Source: JANQSP01 sp965237565
Lineage (GTDB): Bacteria; Bdellovibrionota; Bdellovibrionia; Bdellovibrionales; UBA1609
NCBI GenBank assembly: GCA_965237565.1
Contig: OZ250145.1
Coordinates: 1,267,857 to 1,331,856 of the forward strand
Length of the DNA stretch: 64,000 nt
Reading direction: 5' to 3'
The position numbers and the translations under genes were made by a program. The notes beneath the pieces were generated by a model that had not been told where the DNA came from, did not search any database, and was given only the letters and a program-made list of their open reading frames with translations. Shown in pieces: positions 29,298 to 37,903 of the stretch; the stretch's first letter is position 1; each line of letters begins with the position of its first letter.

Positions 29298-29324
29298 ATA
29301 CGTGAATGAAACAGAAGCCTCCAT

Positions 29325-30473
29325 CTAAAGTTGTGGAGGAATCCCCACAAAATCATCGTACCCGCATTGGCCACTTTTCTGCACTTTCTTCTTCACAAAA
29401 GTCCACACCTGATCCGAATCAACTTCACAGTAAGCCAAACGAACACACTCTTCATTTGAATGACAAGCCAAGTTCAGAGCCTTATGAAGCATCAGAAAGA
29501 CCCAGCGATTTTCAATATTAAGAGCCATCTCGCTTAAAGTCTTTGTATGGTCTGCAAAACATTTCTTCACGAAACCTAGAAAAACATTCATGTAAAAAGG
29601 CTCCAAACGATCCTCAACGATTGTTTTCACTTGTGTTTCATCTATCACGCTAGAAGAGGCAACAGCCACAGTTGGAGAAGAGGCAACAGCCACAGTTGGA
29701 GAAGAGGCAACAGCCACAGTTGGAGAAGAGGCAACAGCCATAGTTGGAGAAGAGGCAACAGCCACAGTTGGAGAAGAGACAACAGCCACAGTTGGAGAAG
29801 AGACCTGATCTACTTCTTCCATAGGCAATGGCATAACACGTAAAGAGGGTCCAGAGATAGGCGCTGGAAGTAATTTAAACTTAATATATGGATTGTCCTG
29901 AAAAGGGCAATTGTTTGAAGTAAAGCCCCCCATCGCTTCCAAAAGAGATCCTATGACACTGACTCCACTATCCTCGTAGTATAACATTTCAGCTACATCC
30001 GGATTCCTAGCAATTAGTTGCAAATCTCTAAAAGGGTCTTCCCATTGCGAATATTTATTGATCTGCTTTGTCCAGAAGGAAATGATTTGATCGACAGGCA
30101 ATACTTCACACACATTGTTAGGAGCAATGGTACCACAGATTCGTGAACAGAGGTTTATCGCTCCACAAGGAGGTGGAGAAACCATTTGTACAAATGTGGC
30201 TTCAAATTCATCGTCCCCAAATTCGTTGTCCCCAAATTCATCGTCCCCAAATTCATCGTCCTCAAATTCATCGTCCTCAAATTCATCGTTCTCAAATTCG
30301 TCGCCCTCAAATTCGTCGCCCTTTTCGATCAGAAAGAAATAATTTTTTTTGAGATAAATACTCACATCTTTCTCGACTTTACGATTTTTGTACTCGTTGG
30401 GTCTAAATTTACCCTTTGAACAAGAGATTGATGCGAGACCAGCTAACAAGCAAAGTGATATAAAGAATTTCAT
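29325..30473 (-). CDS. probable lipoprotein with DEFE and SSPTVAVA repeat tracts
   Basis: About 382 residues. ATG 30473 is chosen because AGGTTGAGGG lies just before it; the longer upstream frame has no such site. The leader ends LASISC, an imperfect lipobox. The mature chain has an acidic tract of about eight DEFE-type pentapeptides (residues ~50-90), a Cys-containing segment, about six SSPTVAVA octapeptides (residues ~223-275) and a Cys-rich C-terminal domain (KCFADHTKT...CHSNEECVRLAYC). The Pro/Thr/Val/Ser tract looks like a flexible linker between two globular parts. Likely surface-exposed; function unknown. Confidence 0.7.
   Translation of the reverse strand: MKFFISLCLLAGLASISCSKGKFRPNEYKNRKVEKDVSIYLKKNYFFLIEKGDEFEGDEFENDEFEDDEFEDDEFGDDEFGDNEFGDDEFEATFVQMVSPPPCGAINLCSRICGTIAPNNVCEVLPVDQIISFWTKQINKYSQWEDPFRDLQLIARNPDVAEMLYYEDSGVSVIGSLLEAMGGFTSNNCPFQDNPYIKFKLLPAPISGPSLRVMPLPMEEVDQVSSPTVAVVSSPTVAVASSPTMAVASSPTVAVASSPTVAVASSPTVAVASSSVIDETQVKTIVEDRLEPFYMNVFLGFVKKCFADHTKTLSEMALNIENRWVFLMLHKALNLACHSNEECVRLAYCEVDSDQVWTFVKKKVQKSGQCGYDDFVGIPPQL
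29653..29812 (-). repeat. 24-bp coding minisatellite (SSPTVAVA repeats)
   Basis: Six to seven near-identical 24-bp units (GAAGAGGCAACAGCCACAGT plus TGGA on the plus strand). The unit is a multiple of three, so copy-number changes keep the reading frame. Confidence 0.9.
30203..30327 (-). repeat. 15-bp coding minisatellite (DEFE repeats)
   Basis: About eight 15-bp units (TCATCGTCCCCAAAT and variants on the plus strand), encoding acidic pentapeptides DDEFE/GDEFG. Confidence 0.9.
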
Positions 30474-30668
30474 TCCCTCAACCTCCGATAATCCCAGACA
30501 CCAATTTTTTGGGCACAAAAGCAACAAAATGCCCATCGCTTCGCAACCTAATATTCATAACCACCCTTGTCAAGGAATCCTTCAAAATTATCCAATCGTA
30601 ATTGTAAATAATTCTCGAACAATGATATTGTGGGATCCGTAGCTAAACAAAGAACTAGGTGCTAATTC

Positions 30669-31127
30669 ATGTACAAAAAAATAAGTGGGCAAATAAGAAA
30701 AATATTATTTCTTTCGAATGCTTGTATTCAGCAACCCGCAGAACTGATTCTGCGAGTGCTTTTGGCTTCCTTTATACTCACCCATGGATGGTCTAAACTT
30801 TCTTCTTTTGCAGAAAAAATGGACACTTTCCCCGACCCTCTGGGGCTGGGTTCCCAGATGAGTCTCATTTTGGTTGTGTACGCTGAATTTTTTTGTTCTT
30901 TGCTTTTAATTTTTGGATTGCTTACTCGTCTGGCCGCTTTTTCTATTTTGGCAACTATGTTGGTCGCCGCTTTTGTCTTCCACTCTGATGATCCTTTTTC
31001 TGCGAGAGAACTTCCTCTCCTCTATGGGATAGGTTTTCTTTACTTCACTCTAGCCGGAGGGAATCGTTACAGTTTGGATGAAAAAATCAGAGGCAAGTGC
31101 CCACACCACAAAAAGCAAGCTACATAA
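30669..31127 (+). CDS. DoxX-family membrane protein
   Basis: A 152-residue protein with four hydrophobic helices and the DoxX pattern: ELILRVLLASFILTHGWSKL, VVYAEFFCSLLLIFGLLTR, AFVFHSDDPFSARELPLLYG and FTLAGGNRYSLD. DoxX proteins are small inner-membrane proteins, some linked to respiratory or thiosulfate chemistry, most without a defined role. ATG 30669. A single gene between two minus-strand repeat proteins. Confidence 0.88.
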   Translation: MYKKISGQIRKILFLSNACIQQPAELILRVLLASFILTHGWSKLSSFAEKMDTFPDPLGLGSQMSLILVVYAEFFCSLLLIFGLLTRLAAFSILATMLVAAFVFHSDDPFSARELPLLYGIGFLYFTLAGGNRYSLDEKIRGKCPHHKKQAT

Positions 31128-31263
31128 TTTTCCAGTAAACACTTTTTTAGATGATGCAGAAAGAATGAAACGGATTTCTCTATTTTGGTATTGGCCTTCT
31201 TAGCCATGCTGAAATCTTTTTACTTTTTTTCCCTATTTTGTGCTTTTTTCTTAGTAGGTTTTG

Positions 31264-32208
31264 CTATAATACTTTTTTTTTGCCAAGCCATCTTGCATTA
31301 TTCAATTCATTGGCTTGGTCAAGTGGCTTTATGCCAAGTGCCATCTTCCCAAGCGCCCTTTTCTTCGTATTATTATTGGATTGATCAAGTTTATAACCCA
31401 AAAGAAGTAAAGACAAGTCATTGTTAGGCATGTGAATTTTTGCAATCTTTCTAACTAATTCTGAATTCCTAGACTTCGAACGGATCAAGAAATCGAATCG
31501 ATCCAACATTAACCGAAACCCCTCACGAGTGTCCCTTATATGCCATCCGTGTTTTAATTTATTCAAGGTTATTTTCAACTGGTCTAGCTCAACAAGAATA
31601 AGATATTGAAATCTATTTTCCATTAAATGAAGGATGGTCTCGTACCACAAATAGTTGTGCAAAATTTCTACAATTTCCTTGAGCTGGTTATTTTCGAACT
31701 TGTTAAATATTCGAAACCCTTTTACTATTATTATCCTGATAAGAGAGGGCAGTCCCATGTATTTTTTTGCGAACTTAAGGGTCTTATTTAGAACTTTCGC
31801 TGGCTTCCTATCAAAAGCAGCTAAAGACTTCCCTAGCTGGTCCGTCACTTCTTTTACACCAACATAGCTCTCATAAACAGCAATTTTTTTTATAAAATTA
31901 CCATAATCTATATTTTCTAAATCCTTGGGAGATTTCACAAACAATTGAACAGTCTCCTTTATTCCTATTCTTTTTTCTAGGTAATTCACAAGTTTTAGTG
32001 CATTTTTATGCTTCCAGTTTTTTGTGAATTTCTTTATGTTCGTTATTTCGGATGCTTTTATGTCTCTTTTGTGCTGATTTAAAAAAATGATGAATGGAAG
32101 TGAACCCGGCTTCCTAGAAAAAAGATTTTTACAACTGAAGATAGAAAAAGCCTGAGGTGAAAGACTAAGAAATAAAACAGAAAGAAAAATAGTTACATAA
32201 TTTTTCAT
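31264..32208 (-). CDS. secreted 35-residue-repeat protein (short, degenerate member)
   Basis: About 314 residues from ATG 32208 (an upstream TTG is rejected). The signal peptide is followed by FSCKNLF, the Cys-Lys-x-x-Phe motif. The N-terminal module is shared with the larger neighbour at 32484-34541: KKFTKNWKHKNALKLVNYLE and FIKKIAVYESYVGVKEVTDQLGKSLAAF. A few degenerate 35-residue helical repeats follow, then a C-terminal region without repeats. The same-strand neighbour suggests tandem duplication. Function unknown. Confidence 0.7.
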   Translation of the reverse strand: MKNYVTIFLSVLFLSLSPQAFSIFSCKNLFSRKPGSLPFIIFLNQHKRDIKASEITNIKKFTKNWKHKNALKLVNYLEKRIGIKETVQLFVKSPKDLENIDYGNFIKKIAVYESYVGVKEVTDQLGKSLAAFDRKPAKVLNKTLKFAKKYMGLPSLIRIIIVKGFRIFNKFENNQLKEIVEILHNYLWYETILHLMENRFQYLILVELDQLKITLNKLKHGWHIRDTREGFRLMLDRFDFLIRSKSRNSELVRKIAKIHMPNNDLSLLLLGYKLDQSNNNTKKRALGKMALGIKPLDQANELNNARWLGKKKVL

Positions 32209-32483
32209 AACGAGAGTTTCATAACACAATAGGGGGGTTTTACAATATACAATGTAAAAGTTTCACTTCACGGAAGTAAAGATTTTAAGTATGTGATTTA
32301 ATTATCTCTAAAGTGTGAAAATTTTACACATTATTGAATAGTGATTTTGACTTGATTTTCTTTTCTTCCAACTGGGGATGATGACTACAGCTTCTCTTTT
32401 TTAACTCGCTTCTCATACAGTTGTTGCTGTTTTTTTTCATCTTTGTCGGTAATAAAAGACTGCCGAATATATACCTTCAACCT

Positions 32484-34541
32484 CTACAAAACGTTCGTAT
32501 CACTGGTTATAAAGTATCTAAAATTATATTGTATTTTCTTTTTCAATTCTGGCATTTCTAAACGCTTTTTTTCAGATTTCACTTTGGATTCTAACTGCAT
32601 TAAATTAGCTCTGACTAAAAGAGAAAATTTATTTTTTAGAAGATATTTCACCCCCTCTTCTCCAGTAATATCTATTATAAATTCTAAAACAAGTTTTAAT
32701 TGATTTATCCTTATTTGACTAAAACTTGAAAAACTTTGTTTTATTATATCTTCTACTTGTTTTTCTGCTTGTTCTTTTTTAAAAAAAGTTTTTAGATACT
32801 GAATTTTAAGATTAATTTCACCCATATTACCAAACACAAACTTAGAAAGCCCTTGCAACATATTTTCTGTAATTTCTTCTTTCGTAAAAAATGTTTCTGA
32901 AAATTTTACAACCTCTTTGAATCGACTCAGATCGGTAAAAACGAAACCTTGAAAACTACTTCGCATAATGCTTATCACACCCTCTCTTTCAACAACACTT
33001 TCTACATAAGATATAAATTCTTTTAATTTATCTAATTTAGCTACTGCAAAAGGTTGAAAATTCTTTTGTATCATGTCTTTAATTGTTTTCTTATCAAGAA
33101 ACCCTTCCAAATAAGATATAACAGGTTTCAAATAGTCTATTTTAGCTGTAGAAAACCCTTGAAAATTACGTAGCATCATATTTTTTACTTTTTTTTCTCC
33201 GAGCAATCCTTCTAAATAAAGTACAACACGTTTGAATTCATTCAATTGAAGAGAAGCAAACGCACGAAAATTCTTTTCTATAATTATTTTAACTTCCTCT
33301 TTCCCGATAAAAGTTTTCATATAAGATACAATCTTTTCTAATTCAGGTGAATGAGCAATAGAGAAAGCTTGAATATCTTTTTGCATTATCTTTTTCGCTT
33401 CTTCTTTTCCAATTAGTTTTTGCATATAACGTACAGTCTTTTTAAATCTATCCAGTTTAATTTGAGCAAAACTGAAAAGACTTTTTCGCATAATATTTTC
33501 CATCCCCTTCTTTCCAAGCAAATCTTCTAAATAAAGTTTAGTTCTTTTTAACTCAGGTAAATTAATAATAGTGAAACTACGAAGATTATGTCGTAGCATT
33601 TTTTTCATTTCTTCTTTTCCAAAAATATTTTCTAAATACTTTACAACTGATTCTAATTGATCTGGTTTAGCCAGTGTGAAGGCTTGGAAATCTTGTAACA
33701 TCTGGTGTTTCACTTCCTCTCTAGTAATCAATTGCTCAACATAAGAGACAATAGATCTGAGTCGATCTAAATTCATATTAACTAAACCACTGAAATTTTT
33801 TCGTATGATTGCTTTAACTCCTTTTCTTCCAACAAAAGATTCTACATAAAAGACAGTAAGCTCTAAATTATTTAATCGAGCTATAGCAAAACCTCGAAAA
33901 CTCTTTTCCATTATTTTTTTTAGTTCCTTTTTATCCTCAAAAAAAGTTTCTATATAAAGTATAACTTCCTTTAATTTATCTGGCTGAACACGATATAAAA
34001 ATATGAAATTTTTCTTCACTATTTTTTTTGCTCTTTCTTTACCAGCATAACTCTCTATAATTTTAATAACTTCTTTTAATCTATTAGCACCACCCTTATG
34101 AAAACCTCCTAAAGAAATTTTCAATCGTTCTGTGACTTCCTTTCGACCCATGTAACTCTCATAAAACTTAACCCTTTTTAAGAAAGATGCATACCTTACA
34201 TCTATTAGATAAGACATAGATTTGATTCGTTTTAACGTGTACTTTAGTTTTATATGCTGGTTTAAAAGATTTAAAAAATCTGTTGCCTCTTGATAATCCC
34301 AATGTGAAATATATTTTTCTATATTTTCTGGCCAATTTTTACCCATCTCTTTGAGCCAATTTCCTCCAAGATTATTTTTTGCAAAATTTATAAATGCATC
34401 TGAAGATGATTTGTTAGAAAAACTATCTTTACAAGATTCAGAAAAACCTTTAGGTGAACTAATTAAAACAAAAACTAAAGAGATAAAAAATAGCTTTTTA
34501 ATCTTAGCAAATGACCAAAACATCATGTCATCTATATACAT
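32484..34541 (-). CDS. secreted 35-residue helical-repeat (solenoid) protein
   Basis: A 685-residue exported protein. The signal peptide is followed by SCKDSFS (Cys-Lys-x-x-Phe) and an N-terminal module (FINFAKNNLGGNW...YISHWDYQEATDFLNLL). Then come at least twelve tandem repeats of 35 residues, each two helices. The pattern is aLdxLkxVIxYlExxxGkEe then VkxImrKNFxxFaxA. Period and pattern resemble mTERF- or PPR-type helical solenoids, but no known family is assigned. An in-frame TAG ends the protein. The same frame continues for 32 Lys/Gln/Glu-rich codons to a second TAG at 32385, as if the original end lay there. ATG 34541 has alternatives at 34526 and 34523. Confidence 0.75.
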   Translation of the reverse strand: MYIDDMMFWSFAKIKKLFFISLVFVLISSPKGFSESCKDSFSNKSSSDAFINFAKNNLGGNWLKEMGKNWPENIEKYISHWDYQEATDFLNLLNQHIKLKYTLKRIKSMSYLIDVRYASFLKRVKFYESYMGRKEVTERLKISLGGFHKGGANRLKEVIKIIESYAGKERAKKIVKKNFIFLYRVQPDKLKEVILYIETFFEDKKELKKIMEKSFRGFAIARLNNLELTVFYVESFVGRKGVKAIIRKNFSGLVNMNLDRLRSIVSYVEQLITREEVKHQMLQDFQAFTLAKPDQLESVVKYLENIFGKEEMKKMLRHNLRSFTIINLPELKRTKLYLEDLLGKKGMENIMRKSLFSFAQIKLDRFKKTVRYMQKLIGKEEAKKIMQKDIQAFSIAHSPELEKIVSYMKTFIGKEEVKIIIEKNFRAFASLQLNEFKRVVLYLEGLLGEKKVKNMMLRNFQGFSTAKIDYLKPVISYLEGFLDKKTIKDMIQKNFQPFAVAKLDKLKEFISYVESVVEREGVISIMRSSFQGFVFTDLSRFKEVVKFSETFFTKEEITENMLQGLSKFVFGNMGEINLKIQYLKTFFKKEQAEKQVEDIIKQSFSSFSQIRINQLKLVLEFIIDITGEEGVKYLLKNKFSLLVRANLMQLESKVKSEKKRLEMPELKKKIQYNFRYFITSDTNVL

Positions 34542-34722
34542 AAACCATAGATTGATTGATAGAATTTGTTTTTTGCATATAAAATTTTCATACTAATGAA
34601 AATTGACTTAGATCACACCACCAAAAGCTCAAATAAATACCAAAGGGAATCTTTTGCAAAAGCTATGGCTATATCTTTATAAAAAACAAGGAAGCTACTT
34701 TATATACTGATTGTTGAAAAAA

Positions 34723-36150
34723 TTAGTAACATATCAATCCTTCTTTATTCTCTTCTGCATCCTTCGGTAATTCAACTTTTGCAATCTGTTTACCCATGCA
34801 ATTTGAATTCTTTTCTGTTTCATCACACACTTTAATCAATGAAAGGTTTCCGAATACTACTATTTTTTGATTCCTAATTTCTTTGTCAGAGGAGATTTTT
34901 TCGATACAAACAGTTCCTTTTTCTCCATCTTTACCTTTTTCACCCCTTTTTCCTCTATCACCATCATCTCCCTCTCTACCTTCATAAGTAGAAGAATAGC
35001 ACAATTTACTTCTATCTCTACCAGGTCTCCCTCCCCTTCCTCCCTCACCCCCGTAACTGCCTCTTCCACCTTTGGAACCAAATCCGGGAGTTTGTTTAAC
35101 TTCTGCAAAAACAAACTCTGAAGTATCAAATGCTTTTACAAGAAGAGATCCAGAGTTCCCTCCATTTTTTCCATCAAAACCACGGAAGCCACGAACACCG
35201 TCTTCTCCATTTTCTCCGTTGGTAGGACGTGCTATGCATTTTATCCCGCAAATTATACCAGTAGTGAATAATCCGGCTACATATTCATTACAGATATTAC
35301 GATAGACAGCATTTTGACCTCTTCTTCCCTTACGACCAGAAAGTTTGTTGAGCTGTCTATTCGATATCTTTCTGCGCGAAACCGAACCTCCTCTTTCTCC
35401 ATTTAAAATAAGTTTTACGTTTCCTTTTACACTTATTGCTTCGATCAAGATATTTCCACCGCTTCTTCCGTCTTGTGCTCTTTTGGCAATTTGTTCTGGT
35501 GAAAAATTTTGAATTATTGAATTGTCAGAGATAAACTCGTCAGCCAAAATAAATAAATCATGCTCAAAAGTACGGATGACAACTTTATCGAAAATAACTC
35601 TTTTGTTTTGAATGACCATATCATTAAAAAGATCTAAGTTTTCTGATATGATGGTGGTCTCTCTATCAATTCTTTCTTGTTCCAATAGCATTTGGTTTTC
35701 AAGCATCGCATTCTCAATGACTGCTTCTTCCTCTTGTTCTGGAGTGAGCCCTCCTGTTTCGGTTCCTGTGGATGCCTCTCTATCAGTTATGGACCGTATC
35801 TCACTCGTGGGAACGTCTAGTTTTTGCTCTAGTGGCAATCCATCCCCTGATGCATCATCTTCTGGATGAAGTGTTCCAGCGTCCACCACTAGTAGTGGCG
35901 TACTGGTCTCCGCCTTTACATACATTCCTTGTTCGCTTTCTATTGCTTCAACGGATTCTTGAATATTTTCGGCATCAGGATTGACCCCTTTGCAGGAAGA
36001 GAGAAAACATAGAATCAAAAATAACGTTATAGACTTCGAGGAGCCATTTACCAAGCTATTGAAAGCTCTGGACGGGATGTGCATTTGTTTTGCTGTGCTT
36101 ATCTTGCTGGCAGGGGGGCTTTTTAGAATTTTAGAAAAATTCTCTCTCAT
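34723..36150 (-). CDS. lipoprotein with a collagen-like Gly-x-y domain
   Basis: About 475 residues. The leader contains ITLFLILCFLSSC, a good lipobox, though it sits unusually far (near residue 55) from the first ATG. ATG 36081 would give a more normal leader. Residues ~60-170 are acidic and variable. A Gly-rich C-terminal half has runs of Gly-x-y triplets: NGENGEDGVRGFRGFDG, then GSKGGRGSYGGEGGRGGRPG, and GREGDDGDRGKRGEKGKDG. Two paired Cys segments lie between. Bacterial collagen-like proteins are usually surface-exposed trimers; here lipid anchoring is likely. Function unknown. Confidence 0.75.
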   Translation of the reverse strand: MRENFSKILKSPPASKISTAKQMHIPSRAFNSLVNGSSKSITLFLILCFLSSCKGVNPDAENIQESVEAIESEQGMYVKAETSTPLLVVDAGTLHPEDDASGDGLPLEQKLDVPTSEIRSITDREASTGTETGGLTPEQEEEAVIENAMLENQMLLEQERIDRETTIISENLDLFNDMVIQNKRVIFDKVVIRTFEHDLFILADEFISDNSIIQNFSPEQIAKRAQDGRSGGNILIEAISVKGNVKLILNGERGGSVSRRKISNRQLNKLSGRKGRRGQNAVYRNICNEYVAGLFTTGIICGIKCIARPTNGENGEDGVRGFRGFDGKNGGNSGSLLVKAFDTSEFVFAEVKQTPGFGSKGGRGSYGGEGGRGGRPGRDRSKLCYSSTYEGREGDDGDRGKRGEKGKDGEKGTVCIEKISSDKEIRNQKIVVFGNLSLIKVCDETEKNSNCMGKQIAKVELPKDAEENKEGLICY

Positions 36151-36354
36151 AACACGAAGCAATAAGCATCAAAATAGAACACACTGTCAATATTTATCTT
36201 ACTAGATCCTTAGGTAAATCAATTGGGTATTAAAATAAATTATGTATTTACTCCAATTCAAAAACCATACATTTAATTTATGTAATGAAATGAAAAATTT
36301 ACACTATATCTTAAATACATCCTATAGTTCCCAGATGTAGTTTTGTGTGAAGAT

Positions 36355-36843
36355 TTACAAAGTCTTTACGAATTCAAAAACTTCCTTTGCGTGCCCATTT
36401 ACTTTCACATCCCTCCATTCTTTTTTGACTAGCCCTTCTTTGGAGATAACAAATGTGCTTCTACTTATGCCTTTAAATTTTTTTCCAAACATGGATTTAT
36501 CTTTTAGCACTCCAAACATTTCACAGAGTTTGCCCTTTTCGTCACTGATGAGATCAAAGGGGTAGCTTTGTTTTTCTTTAAATTTTTCATGGGAATTTAG
36601 AGAATCTTTGGAGACTCCAAAAATCTCCACACCCAGCTTCTGGAATTTTTTATACATATCACGAAAATCTCCACCCTCTTGCGTACAACCAGGGGTTGCG
36701 TCTTTTGGATAAAAATACACAACAACACCCCGACCCTTGAAATCTTTTAAATTGATATTTTTGTCGCTAGTTGCTGGTAAACTTAGCTCAGGTACTTTCT
36801 TGCCTGTCATTTTCCTTGTTCTATTACTTGCCATATGAGCCAT
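36355..36843 (-). CDS. bcp: peroxiredoxin, Bcp/PrxQ type
   Basis: A 162-residue thiol peroxidase that reduces hydroperoxides in the cytoplasm. Peroxidatic Cys53 is in YPKDATPGCTQEGGDFRD. The resolving Cys that often lies five residues further is absent, so it may act as a 1-Cys enzyme or use a distant thiol. ATG 36843 is preceded by GGGGGTG, which rules out a longer frame running through the tRNA-His gene. It lies directly downstream of tRNA-His on the same strand. Confidence 0.92.
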   Translation of the reverse strand: MAHMASNRTRKMTGKKVPELSLPATSDKNINLKDFKGRGVVVYFYPKDATPGCTQEGGDFRDMYKKFQKLGVEIFGVSKDSLNSHEKFKEKQSYPFDLISDEKGKLCEMFGVLKDKSMFGKKFKGISRSTFVISKEGLVKKEWRDVKVNGHAKEVFEFVKTL

Positions 36844-36864
36844 CAAACACCCCCTTTTTTTGAA

Positions 36865-36942
36865 TGGGGCGATCGACGGGATTTGAACCCGCGACGGCCA
36901 GATCCACAATCTGGCGCTCTACCATGCTGAGCTACGACCGCC
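36865..36942 (-). tRNA. tRNA-His (GTG)
   Basis: A minus-strand cloverleaf. The acceptor GCGGTCG pairs with CGATCGC, and an extra G at position -1 faces discriminator C73, the hallmark of tRNA-His. The anticodon is GTG and CCA is encoded. Confidence 0.97.
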
Positions 36943-37075
36943 ATATTTTATATGAACTTTATGCATGGACTGTTTAAAAATCAACTTCCATCGTTGAAAA
37001 ATAATCTTCTTATGCTAAATATTGAATCACATAACTGTGTTTATAGAGAAAACCTTCTAACTTAGGAACGTAAAC

Positions 37076-37765
37076 ATGCAAAAACCACAAATATATTGTC
37101 AGAGACATTCATTTAGAAAACCCATCGTCAAAGTGAAAAAAGCGATAAAGTATACTCTCTTGTCACTTATTTTTTTGAGTCCCCTAACTCACTCTTTTGC
37201 ACCTCTGGGAAATATCAGCAAACTGATACGACCCAAGCATTATGAAGCATCTGGTTACATCCAATTTCTCAATCAAAAAAAAGGAACGGATGTGAATCTG
37301 ATTGCACAATTCAGTCACGGGTACAAGAGACAAGACATCAATCTCCAGTACCAAATTGCTGGAGGAGAGTCTGGAGTGGGAATTGCGAGTTTTTTAAAGT
37401 GGGTTCCTTTTCCTGATTATAAGTACCAGCCAGCTGTCGGAGTTGCAGTTGGTGTGGGCTATGACCTCTATGATCTAAAAATTCATTCTTTAAATTTATA
37501 CCTACGTCCATTTCTCACCAAAGAATTTCCAACAGTGATAGGCAAATTAAACCCTTACTTGGCACTCCCTCTGGGTTTTAAATACAAAATCCAGGCCAAG
37601 ACAGATTTTCCGATCCGAATCGTATTTGGCGTGAGAGGAGAATTATTTTTCATTCACTTTCATAAAATAGAGATAGATATTGAATTGAGTACCAGATTGA
37701 ATCGTTCGAATGCTACTTCCTATTCTTCTTATATCAGCTTGGGATTCATTGCTCAGTTGATGTAG
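37076..37765 (+). CDS. exported protein, possibly a small outer-membrane beta-barrel
   Basis: 229 residues with an N-terminal leader (KYTLLSLIFLSPLTHSFA). The mature part has alternating polar/hydrophobic strands ending in aromatic or hydrophobic residues (GVGIASFLKWVPF, AVGVAVGVGYDLYDL, SYSSYISLGFIAQLM), as in small outer-membrane barrels. No family recognised. AGGAA is eight bases ahead of the ATG. The stop runs straight into a GAT microsatellite and then tRNA-Pro. Confidence 0.6.
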   Translation: MQKPQIYCQRHSFRKPIVKVKKAIKYTLLSLIFLSPLTHSFAPLGNISKLIRPKHYEASGYIQFLNQKKGTDVNLIAQFSHGYKRQDINLQYQIAGGESGVGIASFLKWVPFPDYKYQPAVGVAVGVGYDLYDLKIHSLNLYLRPFLTKEFPTVIGKLNPYLALPLGFKYKIQAKTDFPIRIVFGVRGELFFIHFHKIEIDIELSTRLNRSNATSYSSYISLGFIAQLM

Positions 37766-37791
37766 ATGATGATGATGATGATGATGATGAT
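37765..37791 (+). repeat. (GAT)9 trinucleotide microsatellite
   Basis: Nine perfect GAT units beginning at the last base of the preceding stop codon and ending about 35 bases before tRNA-Pro. Confidence 0.95.
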
Positions 37792-37826
37792 AATTTTTGT
37801 TACGTGGGGATGATGTCGCTTGTCGT

Positions 37827-37903
37827 CGGACCGTAGCGCAGCTTGGTAGCGTACCACCTTGGGGTGGTGGAGGTCGCTGGTTCAAATCCAGTCGGTCCGA
37901 CCA
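37827..37903 (+). tRNA. tRNA-Pro (GGG)
   Basis: A 77-nt cloverleaf: acceptor CGGACCG/CGGTCCG, anticodon arm CCACC-TTGGGGT-GGTGG giving anticodon GGG, T-loop TTCAAAT, CCA encoded. The lipB stop codon on the other strand begins at the very next base. Confidence 0.96.

Noticed and set aside
29631..29843. Plus-strand frame reading HSWRRGNS repeats
   Set aside because: Antisense shadow of the SSPTVAVA minisatellite, which belongs to a lipoprotein with a leader and ribosome-binding site on the other strand.
30115..30419. Three plus-strand frames of SSPNS-, QIHRP- and FIVPK-type repeats
   Set aside because: Alternative-frame readings of the DEFE minisatellite; none has a start signal.
31185..31427. 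80-codon hydrophobic plus-strand frame
   Set aside because: Overlaps the end of the minus-strand solenoid gene and has no start signal.
37643..37885. Minus-strand frame with a poly-His run
   Set aside because: Produced by the GAT microsatellite and the tRNA-Pro gene.
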